NCBI GenBank assembly: GCA_963756115.1
Contig: CAVWMN010000003.1
Location: forward strand, 1,116,001-1,180,000
Source: JTS-RE37 sp963756115
GTDB taxonomy: Bacteria > Bacteroidota > Bacteroidia > Flavobacteriales > Flavobacteriaceae
DNA: 64,000 nucleotides
Reading direction: 5' to 3'
Below the pieces are notes generated by a model that saw only the letters and a program-made list of their open reading frames with translations, searched no databases and was not told the origin of the DNA. Both the position numbers and the translations under genes were made by a program. Of the stretch, positions 21,863 to 31,189 are shown piece after piece (the first letter of the stretch is position 1; each line of letters starts with the position of its first letter).

Positions 21863-22240
21863 ATGGAAGTACAAGGAACAATTAAAATGATCGATGAAAC
21901 CAAAACCTTTGGTAACAATGGTTTCAGGAAAAGGGAGGTGGTGATCACAACTGACGAGCAATACCCGCAGCATATTCTGGTGGAATTTGTCCAGGACAAA
22001 ACCGATCTGCTGAATAGTTACAAAGCAGGTCAACCCGTAAAGATCAGTATCAACATCCGGGGCAGGGAATGGACCAATCCACAAGGGGAAACCAAATATT
22101 TTAACTCCCTTCAGGGCTGGAGGATAGAAAGCCTGGCAGATTCCGGAGAGACTGGAGGCCGACCACCGGTACCTCCCATGGATACCTTTGAACCGGCAGA
22201 CAACCTGAATGAGGAAGACCATGACGATCTGCCTTTTTAG
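21863..22240 (+). CDS. DUF3127 protein (OB-fold-like)
   Basis: A 125-residue protein starting MEVQGTIKMIDETKTFG and containing FRKREVVITTDEQYPQHILVEF and the Trp/Asn-rich VSINIRGREW-type strand (ISINIRGREWTNPQG). The C-terminus is disordered and acidic, ending DDLPF like the tails of single-strand DNA-binding proteins. DUF3127 is a Bacteroidetes family suspected to bind nucleic acid through an OB fold; the tail could recruit SSB-partner proteins, which is inference. The gene starts 1 base after the flavin reductase-like stop. Confidence 0.85.
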   Translation: MEVQGTIKMIDETKTFGNNGFRKREVVITTDEQYPQHILVEFVQDKTDLLNSYKAGQPVKISINIRGREWTNPQGETKYFNSLQGWRIESLADSGETGGRPPVPPMDTFEPADNLNEEDHDDLPF

Positions 22241-22368
22241 GGAGGCCGTTTTGAGGGTGGCTTTATAACCAAAAGCTCGTTGAAAGGGGAAGTTTTCAAT
22301 ACAGCACACTTCAGGGATTTCAGTTTTGCACTATCAAAAAGCCCCGGCGTAATTTTAAACCCCATGCC

Positions 22369-23028
22369 GTGAAAAAGAAGCAGGCCAGCATAGCCTACCT
22401 TTCGGATGATCTGGTATTTCCCCCTGTGGAGAACGCCACTTCTGACGGTCTTCTGGCCGTTGGCGGGGATCTTTCCCCGGATAGACTCCTGATGGCGTAC
22501 CGCAATGGTATATTCCCGTGGTTTAACGAAGATGCATTGATCCTTTGGTGGAGTCCGGATCCCCGGATGGTGCTGTTCCCGGAAAATATTAAGATTTCCA
22601 AAAGCATGAAAAAAGTGCTGGGTTCTGGGCGCTTTGAACATACCCAAAACCAGTGTTTTGCCGAAGTGATGAGGCAATGTGCCAGCATCAGGCGAAAAGG
22701 CCAGGGCGGCACCTGGATTACCCCCGGCATGCAGGAATCGTACCTGCAATTACATCAGAGGGGGGTAGCGAAATCCTATGAGGTCTGGGAGAACAGGAAG
22801 CTGGTAGGAGGATTGTACGGGATCGACCTTGGCCATGTATTCTGTGGGGAAAGTATGTTCAGCCTCCGGAGTGATGCTTCAAAATATGCCTTTATCCAAT
22901 TGGCCGCCGATACGGCTGACAGGGGGTATCACCTGATAGACTGCCAGGTCTATACCCCCCACCTTGAAACTTTGGGGGCTGAGAAAATGGCACGTAACGA
23001 TTTTATAAACATCCTGAAAAAGCGTTAA
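22369..23028 (+). CDS. aat: Leucyl/phenylalanyl-tRNA--protein transferase
   Basis: Adds Leu or Phe from charged tRNA to proteins with N-terminal Lys/Arg, marking them for ClpS-ClpAP degradation. The 219 residues include LVFPPVENATSDGLLAVGGDLSPDRLLMAYRNGIFPWF, WWSPDPRMVLFP and GESMFS--SDASK, all typical. The start is GTG at 22369; the ATG at 22364 is in another frame and hits TGA at once. It stands alone between DUF3127 and the convergent hypothetical gene. Confidence 0.96.
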   Translation: MKKKQASIAYLSDDLVFPPVENATSDGLLAVGGDLSPDRLLMAYRNGIFPWFNEDALILWWSPDPRMVLFPENIKISKSMKKVLGSGRFEHTQNQCFAEVMRQCASIRRKGQGGTWITPGMQESYLQLHQRGVAKSYEVWENRKLVGGLYGIDLGHVFCGESMFSLRSDASKYAFIQLAADTADRGYHLIDCQVYTPHLETLGAEKMARNDFINILKKR

Positions 23029-23032
23029 CGGC

Positions 23033-23614
23033 TCAATACAGAACGTGGTCGTGGTTGGCAGGAAGCTGCCTCCTCTTCCAGCGTAGCGTACCTGAGGCAT
23101 CGAACAGCAGGACATACCCTTCCCGGTGTTTCCCCATTTTGCCGATCAGTGTGATTTCATAATCCACCGTAGGCAAAATGAGGTTTTGCAGTGCCTGCCT
23201 CAGGGTACCTTCCGGCGTACCTTCCGGGGAAACCGTATACCGCTGCTGTATCGTCCGGATCCGGTACTTTGTAAAAGATTCCGAGAGGAAGGCGGTGATG
23301 GCATCCCAGCTCTCCCCCGGAAGATCTACCTGCCGTACCCTGAATGCAATATGCCGGATTTCCCCTTTGGGATCGAATTCGATGTCATAATACAGACGGT
23401 CCTTTTTAAACCTTGCCGTAAAATTGGCTCCCGTGCTATCCACTTCCTTGTAGAACCTGGTTTTCCGAATGCCCGAGAGGTTATCGGTAAGGTATTCACG
23501 GGCATTTTGGGGAAATTGGGTTCGCAAAATCCGGTGTTCCCTTTCAACGCCGTCCTGGGAGAAACCCAGGAACATCCCGGCCAGCCCTGCGAACACTGCA
23601 TATTTATACCTCAT
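23033..23614 (-). CDS. Exported protein with PepSY-like features, unknown function
   Basis: A 193-residue protein beginning MRYKYAVFAGLAGMFLGFSQD, a Sec signal. The mature part has two similar halves: FPQNAREYLTDNL...RFYKEVDSTG and an ending with LLFDASGTLRWKRRQLP. These recall PepSY-like domains, as in the two small proteins at 8.6-9.6 kb, but the match is weak. I start at ATG 23614 (ATG 23617 and 23638 are alternatives); the start overlaps the end of tag, so the two are translationally coupled. Confidence 0.65.
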   Translation of the reverse strand: MRYKYAVFAGLAGMFLGFSQDGVEREHRILRTQFPQNAREYLTDNLSGIRKTRFYKEVDSTGANFTARFKKDRLYYDIEFDPKGEIRHIAFRVRQVDLPGESWDAITAFLSESFTKYRIRTIQQRYTVSPEGTPEGTLRQALQNLILPTVDYEITLIGKMGKHREGYVLLFDASGTLRWKRRQLPANHDHVLY

Positions 23615-24167
23615 CATAACGGAAACAAGAAATTTCATGGTCGTTTACCATCCCGGTAGCCTGCATATGGGCGTAGACCACCGTGCTACCCACAAATTTG
23701 AACCCCCTTTTCTTAAGGTCCTTGCTTATGGCATCGGAAAGGGGGGTAGTGGCCGGGGCCAGTTTATGGTTTTCAATGGCATTCCTGATGGGCGAACCGT
23801 CAACGAATCCCCATATATAATCGCTGAAACTCCCGAATTCTTCCTGGACTTTGAGAAATGCCCGGGCATTGGTTACAGTGGAATTAACCTTTAATTTGTT
23901 TCGGATGATTCCCGGATCCTGCAGCAGGGTATGTATCCGGGCTTCATCATATGCAGCTATTTTTCTATAATCGAACTGGTCAAAGGCCTTTCGGAAATTT
24001 TCCCGTTTGCGCAGGATAGTGATCCAGCTCAGGCCTGCCTGGAAAGTTTCAAGGATCAGGAATTCAAAAAGTGAAGCATCGTCCTTTACCGGAACGCCCC
24101 ATTCCAGATCATGATAGGCCTCATACAGGTCATCCCCCATACACCAACCGCATCTGTGCTGTACCAT
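23604..24167 (-). CDS. tag: DNA-3-methyladenine glycosylase I
   Basis: Removes 3-methyladenine from alkylated DNA. The 187-residue protein has CGWCMGDDLYEAYHDLEWGVPVKDD at the N-terminus, with Cys and His zinc ligands, then FEFLILETFQAGLSWITILRKRENFRKAFDQFD and GSTVVYAHMQATGMVNDHEISCFRY holding the other zinc ligands. All are diagnostic of Tag. The downstream exported-protein gene overlaps its stop. An alkyltransferase-like gene at 50.2 kb is the other alkylation-related gene here. Confidence 0.97.
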   Translation of the reverse strand: MVQHRCGWCMGDDLYEAYHDLEWGVPVKDDASLFEFLILETFQAGLSWITILRKRENFRKAFDQFDYRKIAAYDEARIHTLLQDPGIIRNKLKVNSTVTNARAFLKVQEEFGSFSDYIWGFVDGSPIRNAIENHKLAPATTPLSDAISKDLKKRGFKFVGSTVVYAHMQATGMVNDHEISCFRYDEV

Positions 24168-24256
24168 ATGTTTTTTTTACTATATAAAGATATCAGAATA
24201 TTTTCATAAAGGAGTCCTGCCGTTTGTAGAAGCTGCAGTAATTCGGTGACACGGAC

Positions 24257-24982
24257 TTACTTGCTTTGGAACAAATAGGTAATGGTACCCTTCTGGGAGG
24301 ACTTTGATGAAGGATTGAATTTGGCCCTGTAGGCATACGCAATGGCATTATCTACAAGGCAGCCATTGGAAGTCCTGGAGCTGTGGCTGTTAAAGCCTGC
24401 TGCCGTTACATTCCCCTGGCCGTCCACCACGATATTGATCACCACCTTACCTCCCTCGATACAGGTATATATGGGGGGAGGCAATCTGTAATTGCTCCGG
24501 TCAACCAGGGAATAGGAGACGGATGTCTTTCGTTTTGCAAGGTTGTTGGTCGGCTGCTTTTTCTGCGCTTCCTTTTCCCCAAGGAGTTGTTTTTGTTCTT
24601 CCCGTTTTTGTGCCAGTTCCTTGAGGGAAGCATCATAACCTGTTTCTGAGCTCAGCGGATCTGTAGATTCCTCGCCTTCGGAAGCGGCCTTTTCCTCTAA
24701 AATTTCATCCAGTGTCTTCAGCGGTTCCGGATTACCAAAACTGGGTTTGGCTGCCTCATTGTATGCCATATGGCTTTTAATAGGATCGGCATTGGCTAAT
24801 TGCTGCAGGGTTTTATCCTGCTCCTCCAGCATGGCCTCCAGGTCATCGTCTGCCAGGCTCATTTCAATAACATACTCCTCCTGTTCCTCTGACCCTAAAT
24901 GGATATTGTACAAGAGCAATACCAATGTGGCCAGGGAAAGGCATGTTATTAAGAACGATAACTGGTTCCTATTCAGATTCAT
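24257..24982 (-). CDS. TonB-like energy transducer
   Basis: A 241-residue protein with one N-terminal membrane anchor (SFLITCLSLATLVLLLYNIHL, about 9-29), a long acidic then Gln/Lys-rich periplasmic region with coiled-coil character (45-145), and a C-terminal domain (about 155-241: PPIYTCIEGGKVVINIVVDGQGNVTAAG) like TonB C-domains. No ExbB or ExbD genes adjoin it. It could energise a receptor or, as in some Bacteroidetes, be a TonB variant with another role; which receptor it serves is unknown. Confidence 0.8.
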   Translation of the reverse strand: MNLNRNQLSFLITCLSLATLVLLLYNIHLGSEEQEEYVIEMSLADDDLEAMLEEQDKTLQQLANADPIKSHMAYNEAAKPSFGNPEPLKTLDEILEEKAASEGEESTDPLSSETGYDASLKELAQKREEQKQLLGEKEAQKKQPTNNLAKRKTSVSYSLVDRSNYRLPPPIYTCIEGGKVVINIVVDGQGNVTAAGFNSHSSRTSNGCLVDNAIAYAYRAKFNPSSKSSQKGTITYLFQSK

Positions 24983-25052
24983 AATAAACTAACCTAATTT
25001 TCAGGAAATTATTTTACTTAGACGATTAACGGCACATCCCTTCTTTTCAAAA

Positions 25053-25766
25053 TCATGTTTTTGGGTCTTCTGAAATCATGATTTCCTGAAATATACGGGG
25101 GGCCAGTGCATTATTTACGTTAAAATCGCCTATTTTGGTTCTTCTGAGGGCCGATAAATAGGCCCCCGAGTGCAAAGCCCTGCCGAAATCATGTGCAAGG
25201 GAACGGATATAGGTACCTTTACTGCAAACTACCCGGAACTTCACTACGGGCATGGCTATTTTCACGATCTCGAATTCCTCTATTTCGATAAGCCTCGCTT
25301 CAATCTCCACGTTATGGCCCTCCCGGGCATATTCATACAACCGTTTGCCATCCTTTTTGATCGCTGAAAAAACAGGGGGCTTTTGTTGAATCTTCCCGGT
25401 TAGACCAATGGCTGCATCCCGGATCTCCTGTTCACTGATATGGGATACCGGGTATTCCCGATCTATACCGGTTTCCAGATCATAGGATGCAGTGGTGGCA
25501 CCAAGGGTAAAACTCCCGGTGTACTCTTTTGACTGCCCCTGGTATTCATGGATGTTCTTCGTAAATTTTCCGGTACATATCAACAGTAGCCCGGATGCAA
25601 GAGGGTCCAGGGTCCCGGCATGGCCCACCTTGATTTTTTTTAGGTTGAATTTCCGCCTGATGGCCCATCGGACCGCGTTGACGGCCTGGAAAGAAGACCA
25701 CCCCACGGGTTTGTCAATGAGGAGCACTTCTCCATTCAAAAAATCTTCTTTGTTTTTTGATTCCAT
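25053..25766 (-). CDS. truB: tRNA pseudouridine(55) synthase
   Basis: Makes pseudouridine 55 in the T-loop of tRNAs. The 237-residue length and motifs fit: DKPVGWSSFQAVN (18-30), GHAGTLDPLASGLL with catalytic Asp54, KEYTGSFTLGATTASYDLETG and RIVCSKGTYIRSLAHDFG (as FRVVCSKGTYIRSLAHDFGRAL). It lies downstream of uppP in the order ftsX-DUF3098-uppP-truB, usual in Flavobacteriaceae, and is the last gene of that run. Confidence 0.97.
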   Translation of the reverse strand: MESKNKEDFLNGEVLLIDKPVGWSSFQAVNAVRWAIRRKFNLKKIKVGHAGTLDPLASGLLLICTGKFTKNIHEYQGQSKEYTGSFTLGATTASYDLETGIDREYPVSHISEQEIRDAAIGLTGKIQQKPPVFSAIKKDGKRLYEYAREGHNVEIEARLIEIEEFEIVKIAMPVVKFRVVCSKGTYIRSLAHDFGRALHSGAYLSALRRTKIGDFNVNNALAPRIFQEIMISEDPKT

Positions 25767-25793
25767 TGGTTTCGGCGTTGATCTGCTACCCTA

Positions 25794-26588
25794 CTATCCC
25801 CAAAAACTATACCCAATTGCAATTGCCCCGATAACGATGCAATAGATGGCGAAATACGTAAGCTTGCTTTTGCGGACCAGCTGGATCATCCAGGTACAGG
25901 CGGCAAGGCCGGCGATGAATGCGGCCAAAAAACCCGCTCCCATTGCCATGTTGTTCTCCCCCTGCAGGTTTAGCTCCCCACTGAGGACATCCTTTGCAAT
26001 TTTTCCAAAGATCAGCGGGACGACCATCAAAAACGAAAAACGGGCTGCTTTGGTTTTATCAACCCCCAGCAGGACACAGGTGGAAATGGTGGCCCCACTC
26101 CGGGATATCCCCGGCAGCATAGCGATTGCCTGGGCAATGCCTACAAGGATGGCATTTGTAAAACTGACTTTTTTATCGGTGTCCCGGGCTTTGTCTGCCA
26201 GATAAAGCAAAAGGGCCGTAATCCATAACATAAACCCAACAAAACGAATCCCGCCGCCAAAAAAAGAAGCGAGTTGTTCTTCGAAAAAAAGTCCTATGAA
26301 GGCAGCCGGTATCATCGATACTATAATCTTGACAACAAAACGGGTTTCTTCATTCCATGTGAACCGGAACAGGCCCCTTAAGATTTCCCACACATCTTTC
26401 CGAAAGACTACCAGGGTACTGAGGGCCGTGGCGAAATGCACCACCACCGTAAATAATAAGCTATCCTCCGGAACGGAAGTGTCACCCAATACCGCCTTCC
26501 CGATTTCAAGGTGCCCACTCGAGGAGACCGGCAGGAATTCTGTCAAACCCTGAACTATGCCCAGGATAATGGCATCTATTATATCCAA
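25794..26588 (-). CDS. uppP: Undecaprenyl-diphosphatase
   Basis: Dephosphorylates undecaprenyl diphosphate to recycle the lipid carrier of peptidoglycan and polysaccharide synthesis. The 264-residue inner-membrane protein (BacA type) has about eight helices, the EFLPVSSSGH motif (17-26) and PGISRSGATISTC (about 158-170), which hold the catalytic residues. Its ATG is immediately next to the DUF3098 stop, so they are one transcript. Confidence 0.97.
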   Translation of the reverse strand: MDIIDAIILGIVQGLTEFLPVSSSGHLEIGKAVLGDTSVPEDSLLFTVVVHFATALSTLVVFRKDVWEILRGLFRFTWNEETRFVVKIIVSMIPAAFIGLFFEEQLASFFGGGIRFVGFMLWITALLLYLADKARDTDKKVSFTNAILVGIAQAIAMLPGISRSGATISTCVLLGVDKTKAARFSFLMVVPLIFGKIAKDVLSGELNLQGENNMAMGAGFLAAFIAGLAACTWMIQLVRKSKLTYFAIYCIVIGAIAIGYSFWG

Positions 26589-26855
26589 TTAGCTGGATTT
26601 ATGGGGATTTAATAAAATGGCATAGACCTCAATTCCAAGACCTATCAGGACAAGGGTGGGAGCCAGGCGGATCCTCCTGAAGTTGTAAATATCCGGATTA
26701 AAGACATTGGGATCGTCACTTCCCCCGCCGCTCATCAGGATAAACCCCAAAGCCATACAGCCCAGGCCGATAAACATCCATATATAATTTTTCCGCTGAA
26801 AAATAAATTCGGATCTCGGTTTTTGATCGGTTTGCTGTTTTTGTTTTTTGCTCAT
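26589..26855 (-). CDS. DUF3098 membrane protein
   Basis: An 88-residue protein with a polar N-terminus and two membrane helices (about 27-42 and 65-82). The linking segment, GGGSDDPNVFNPDIYNFRRIRLAP, is the conserved mark of DUF3098, found only between ftsX and uppP in Bacteroidetes. Function is unknown; its fixed position suggests a role with FtsX or envelope assembly. It lies 9 bases after ftsX. Confidence 0.9.
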   Translation of the reverse strand: MSKKQKQQTDQKPRSEFIFQRKNYIWMFIGLGCMALGFILMSGGGSDDPNVFNPDIYNFRRIRLAPTLVLIGLGIEVYAILLNPHKSS

Positions 26856-26864
26856 GTTGCAAAT

Positions 26865-27743
26865 TTAATAATATAAATCGTCTGTTCTAAGATTCAGGAA
26901 GCGCTGGGTTGCAAAATAGGTACTGATCAGGGAGATCAGCACGCCGAGGACAAAGATCCCTGTAAATATGATCCCAAGGACCAGAGGGTCCTGCAGGAGG
27001 TTGAGTTCGGGGAAATTCTCATTTACATAATACAATACCACCCCGAGTGCCAGCATTGCCAGCAGCGAACCCAACATGCCCAATTTGATATTTGTCCAGA
27101 TAAAAGGGCGCCGGATAAATGTTTTGGTGGCCCCAACCATTTGCATGGTTTTGATGATAAACCGTTTGGAATAAATGGAGAGCCTTATGGAACTGTTTAT
27201 AAGCAAAACCGCTATAAAGGTGAAGATAGCGCTCGCTACCAATATCCAAAAGCTCAATTTCTTTACGTTATCGGTCAGCAGGGTGATCAGGGGCTTGTCA
27301 TAACTCACTTCATCAACATAGTCCTTTGCAGCCAGGTCTGCGGCAATCTCTTCAATTTGCTCCGTTGAAACAAAATCGGCCTTCAGTTTAACATCAATAG
27401 AATTTTTTAAAGGATTATAGCCCAGGAAGTCCATAAAATTTTCCCCTATTTCCTCACTGTGTTGTTCAGCTGCCTCTTCTTTGGAAACATAGGTTGCCGA
27501 TTTGGTATAATCCGCCATGGCAAGGCTTTTTTGTAACTGGTCAACTTCCACCTGTTTGGCATTGTCCTTCAAAAAGACGGAAATGGCGATCTGCTCCTTA
27601 AAATGATCGGCCAGCTTTTTGGTGTTCAGTACCAGCATCCCCAGGATACCCATTAAAAAAAGTACAAGTCCAATACTCAGTACGACAGAGAAATAGGATG
27701 AAATTAATTTGCGTTTTTGGAAATTTTCAAAAGATTTGCTCAT
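26865..27743 (-). CDS. ftsX: Cell division protein FtsX
   Basis: A 292-residue permease-like protein with four membrane helices (about 22-44, 170-190, 222-242, 262-284) and a periplasmic domain between the first two. FtsX works with the ATPase FtsE to activate cell-wall hydrolases during division. KRFIIKTMQMVGATKTFIRRPF is the usual cytoplasmic coupling loop. ftsE is not adjacent, which is normal in Bacteroidetes. It is the first gene of the ftsX-DUF3098-uppP-truB run and divergent from leuS. Confidence 0.95.
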   Translation of the reverse strand: MSKSFENFQKRKLISSYFSVVLSIGLVLFLMGILGMLVLNTKKLADHFKEQIAISVFLKDNAKQVEVDQLQKSLAMADYTKSATYVSKEEAAEQHSEEIGENFMDFLGYNPLKNSIDVKLKADFVSTEQIEEIAADLAAKDYVDEVSYDKPLITLLTDNVKKLSFWILVASAIFTFIAVLLINSSIRLSIYSKRFIIKTMQMVGATKTFIRRPFIWTNIKLGMLGSLLAMLALGVVLYYVNENFPELNLLQDPLVLGIIFTGIFVLGVLISLISTYFATQRFLNLRTDDLYY

Positions 27744-27789
27744 AGCAGGTAAACAATGGGTAAAAATAGGAAAGTAAATCGAATAAACT

Positions 27790-27797
27790 TATTTTTG
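27790..27797 (+). promoter_or_regulatory. -7 element of leuS
   Basis: TATTTTTG matches TAnnTTTG; it predicts a start near 27803 and a leader of about 53 bases. Confidence 0.6.
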
Positions 27798-27810
27798 TGA
27801 CTTCATGAGG

Positions 27811-27837
27811 CCTGCAGGGTTTTTATTTCCCTGTAGG
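27811..27837 (+). promoter_or_regulatory. leuS leader hairpin
   Basis: CCTGCAGGG (27811-27819) pairs with CCCTGTAGG (27829-27837) with one G-U pair and a 9-base T-rich loop. It lies near the 5' end of the predicted leader. No T-box features are present. Confidence 0.45.
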
Positions 27838-27856
27838 TCTTCTCAATACTATTTAC

Positions 27857-30712
27857 ATGAGTTACCATTTCAGGGAAATCGAGGCCAAATGGCAAAAGTA
27901 TTGGGCCGAGAATGGCACCTTTAGAGCATCTAATGATTCTGAGAAGGAAAAATACTATGTCCTGGATATGTTTCCGTATCCATCGGGTGCCGGACTACAT
28001 GTAGGGCATCCCCTGGGATATATCGCCAGCGATATTTATGCACGGTACAAAAGGCATAAAGGATTTAATGTGCTGCACCCCATGGGTTTTGATTCTTTTG
28101 GGCTTCCCGCCGAGCAATATGCAATCCAGACCGGACAACATCCGGCAATAACTACAGAGACCAATATCAACCGGTATCGGGAGCAATTAGACAGGCTGGG
28201 ATTTTCATTCGACTGGAACCGTGAGGTACGTACTTCAGACCCCGGCTATTATAAATGGACGCAGTGGATCTTCATTCAGTTGTTCAATTCCTGGTATAAC
28301 AGGGCTACCGATAAGGCAGCCCCGATCAGCGAGTTGGTTGCCTTATTCGAGGAGGGCGGGAATGCAGCTGTTCAAGCTGCATGTGATGATGATACACCGC
28401 AATTCACCTCCCGGGAGTGGAATAATTATACATCCATCGAACAGCAGGAGGTATTGCTGAAATACCGGCTCACCTACCTGGCAGATTCGGAAGTAAACTG
28501 GTGCCCGTCCCTGGGTACCGTGCTGGCCAATGATGAGATTGTAAACGGTGTTTCGGAAAGAGGCGGCCATCCCGTTATCCGAAAAAAGATGACCCAGTGG
28601 AGCATGCGCATCACGGCATACGCCCAGCGTTTGCTTGAGGGACTTGAAACCATAGACTGGCCGCAGCCATTGAAGGATGCACAAACCAACTGGATTGGCC
28701 GTTCGGTAGGGGCAGAAGTGACCTTTCCGATCCTCCCCGCTAACCCCCCTTCCCCTGAAGCGAACGGGAGATTGGATATCAAGGTGTTTACAACACGGCC
28801 GGATACTATTTTTGGCGTTAGCTTTATGACACTGGCACCCGAGCACCAGTTGGTACCTCATATTACAACGGCTGCCCAACGAGAAGCCGTAGAGGCGTAT
28901 ATAGCAGCTGCTGCCAAACGGTCAGAAAGGGACAGGCTGGCAGACGTAAACCAGATTACCGGTGTATTTACCGGGGCATACGCCGAACACCCGTTTACAA
29001 AGAAAGCGATTCCGGTGTGGGTCGGGGATTATGTGCTGGCTGGTTACGGAACCGGGGCCGTGATGTCTGTTCCCTGCGGAGACCAGCGTGATCACGACTT
29101 TGCGACGCATTTTAAAATCCCCATCCCCAATATTTTTGAAGGGGTGGATATCTCAGTAGAAGCGTTTACCGATAAGGAAAACACCCTCATTGCAAATTCC
29201 GATTTTATAAATGGGCTCAGCTATGAAGCTGCCACCAAAAAAGTGATTGACGCCCTTGAAAAACAGGGGATGGGAAAAGGGAAGGTCAACTATCGCCTGC
29301 GGGATGCCGTGTTCAGCAGGCAACGCTATTGGGGCGAACCCTTTCCCGTATATTATGTTGATGGCCTTCCGCAAATGATCCCTGAATCAAAATTACCCCT
29401 GGTATTGCCTGAAGTTGAGAAGTACCTCCCTACAGAAACGGGAGATCCCCCATTGGGGAATGCCACCCGATGGGCCTGGGACACCGAAAACCTTGAGGTA
29501 GTGTCTATTTCACTGATAGACGATAAAATTGTTTTCCCCCTGGAACTGAATACCATGCCGGGATGGGCAGGCAGTTCCCAGTATTTTAACCGGTATATGG
29601 ACCCAAACAACAGTGAAGCGATCTTTTCTGATGAAGCTGTGCAATACTGGCAACAGGTAGATCTTTATATTGGCGGTATTGAGCATGCCACGGGACACTT
29701 GCTCTATTCCCGATTCTGGCAGAAATTTATGTTTGACAAGGACCTTGTACCGGTGGATGAATATGCGAAGAAATTGATCAACCAGGGCATGATCCTCGGG
29801 ACCAGTGCCTTTGTGTACCGGCAGGAAGGCACCAACAGGCTGCTTTCCAAGGGGATGGTTGGAACCCTCCTGGTTGACCCTATACATGCTGATGTTTCGA
29901 TGATCAACGCTTCAGATGAGCTGGATATAGATTCCTTCAGAGCCTGGCGGCCCGAATTTAACGATGCTGAGTTTATTAAGGAGGGGCAGAAATTTATCAC
30001 AGGGCGGGAGGTGGAAAAAATGTCGAAATCCAAATACAATGTGGTAAGTCCGGATGCAATTTGTGAGGACTACGGTGCAGATTCGCTCCGGATGTACGAG
30101 ATGTTTTTAGGCCCCCTGGAGCAGGCAAAACCCTGGAATACCGCTGGCATTACCGGGGTACATTCCTTCCTGAAAAAACTTTGGAAGCTGTTTCATTCCG
30201 GGCCGGACAATTCCTTCCATGTAAGCGGGCGTGCCTCCGGGGGATCCTCCCCGGAATCGTTGAAAACGCTACATCATACCATCCGAAAAGTAGAGGAGGA
30301 TATCATGAGTTTTTCCTTTAATACCACAGTATCCACCTTTATGATTTGTGTCAATGAACTGACGGCCCAGAAATGTTCAGACAGGGAGATATTGGAACCG
30401 CTTGCAGTTCTTATTTCGCCTTATGCACCCCATATAGCGGAAGAACTGTGGCAAAAATTAGGTCATGACCATTCTATTGCTACGGCCTTGTTCCCTGTTT
30501 TTGAACCGAAATACCTGGTGGAAGACAGCAAGGAATACCCAATCTCTTTCAATGGGAAGATGCGCTTTACGATAGAGCTTCCATTAGACCTGAGCAGGGA
30601 AGAGATCGAAGCGGCCGTTATGGCCCACGAAAAAACGCAGCAACAATTGCAGGGGAGGACCCCAAAAAAGGTGATCGTGGTTCCCGGAAAAATAGTAAAT
30701 ATCGTAGGATAA
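27857..30712 (+). CDS. leuS: Leucyl-tRNA synthetase
   Basis: Charges tRNA-Leu in the cytosol. The class I protein of 951 residues shows the HIGH-type motif in YPSGAGLHVGHPLGY (about 37-51), a large editing domain (about 240-450, with TTRPDTIFGVSFMTLAPEH), the KMSKS loop as EKMSKSKYN (about 718-726) and a C-terminal anticodon-binding domain. It is longer than the 860 residues of E. coli, as expected in Bacteroidetes, mainly through insertions before the editing domain. Monocistronic; divergent from ftsX. Confidence 0.98.
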   Translation: MSYHFREIEAKWQKYWAENGTFRASNDSEKEKYYVLDMFPYPSGAGLHVGHPLGYIASDIYARYKRHKGFNVLHPMGFDSFGLPAEQYAIQTGQHPAITTETNINRYREQLDRLGFSFDWNREVRTSDPGYYKWTQWIFIQLFNSWYNRATDKAAPISELVALFEEGGNAAVQAACDDDTPQFTSREWNNYTSIEQQEVLLKYRLTYLADSEVNWCPSLGTVLANDEIVNGVSERGGHPVIRKKMTQWSMRITAYAQRLLEGLETIDWPQPLKDAQTNWIGRSVGAEVTFPILPANPPSPEANGRLDIKVFTTRPDTIFGVSFMTLAPEHQLVPHITTAAQREAVEAYIAAAAKRSERDRLADVNQITGVFTGAYAEHPFTKKAIPVWVGDYVLAGYGTGAVMSVPCGDQRDHDFATHFKIPIPNIFEGVDISVEAFTDKENTLIANSDFINGLSYEAATKKVIDALEKQGMGKGKVNYRLRDAVFSRQRYWGEPFPVYYVDGLPQMIPESKLPLVLPEVEKYLPTETGDPPLGNATRWAWDTENLEVVSISLIDDKIVFPLELNTMPGWAGSSQYFNRYMDPNNSEAIFSDEAVQYWQQVDLYIGGIEHATGHLLYSRFWQKFMFDKDLVPVDEYAKKLINQGMILGTSAFVYRQEGTNRLLSKGMVGTLLVDPIHADVSMINASDELDIDSFRAWRPEFNDAEFIKEGQKFITGREVEKMSKSKYNVVSPDAICEDYGADSLRMYEMFLGPLEQAKPWNTAGITGVHSFLKKLWKLFHSGPDNSFHVSGRASGGSSPESLKTLHHTIRKVEEDIMSFSFNTTVSTFMICVNELTAQKCSDREILEPLAVLISPYAPHIAEELWQKLGHDHSIATALFPVFEPKYLVEDSKEYPISFNGKMRFTIELPLDLSREEIEAAVMAHEKTQQQLQGRTPKKVIVVPGKIVNIVG

Positions 30713-30814
30713 CAGGCATACCGGCATAAGCCGGTTGCTAATAAGTGGATACTACCGTTACTGCAATCACGCTCCCCGATTGCGATACAGGATAAGCAAT
30801 ACGTTCATCACCCA

Positions 30815-31069
30815 ATGGAAAACATAGAGATATTAGGTCTTATTGCAGCAACATTTACCACCTCAGCCTTTGTGCCACAGGTTTATAAGGCGTGGGTTCA
30901 AAGATCAACCCGCGATATCTCCCTGGTCATGTATATGGTCCTCGTTGCAGGAACCCTGTTGTGGTTGGTGTATGGAATATACCATGAGAGCCTTGCAATT
31001 GTCCTTGCGAACGCCATCACTGCCTTGCTGGCCATGCTGATGATCGCACTTAAATTGAAATTCGACTGA
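30815..31069 (+). CDS. SemiSWEET-type PQ-loop transporter
   Basis: An 84-residue membrane protein with three helices and the PQ-loop motif in TTSAFVPQVYKAWVQRSTRDISL (about 16-38). Such proteins dimerise to form a small sugar channel (SemiSWEET); transport of sucrose or glucose is known for some members, but the substrate is not set by sequence. It stands alone between leuS and the Zn-peptidase gene. Confidence 0.9.
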   Translation: MENIEILGLIAATFTTSAFVPQVYKAWVQRSTRDISLVMYMVLVAGTLLWLVYGIYHESLAIVLANAITALLAMLMIALKLKFD

Positions 31070-31189
31070 CGGGTCAGTACATTTTGTCAGGATTTCAGGA
31101 TACCTTTTGCCCTTTGGCATACCGAAATGGTTTTGGCCGGATTTTTGCTTTAAAAATTGTAATTTTATAATTGCAAAATTGCATACATT

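Noticed and set aside
30720..30782. Small hairpins after leuS (CCGGC-ATAA-GCCGG and GCAATC/GATTGC)
   Set aside because: No T-run follows either, so I do not call a terminator.
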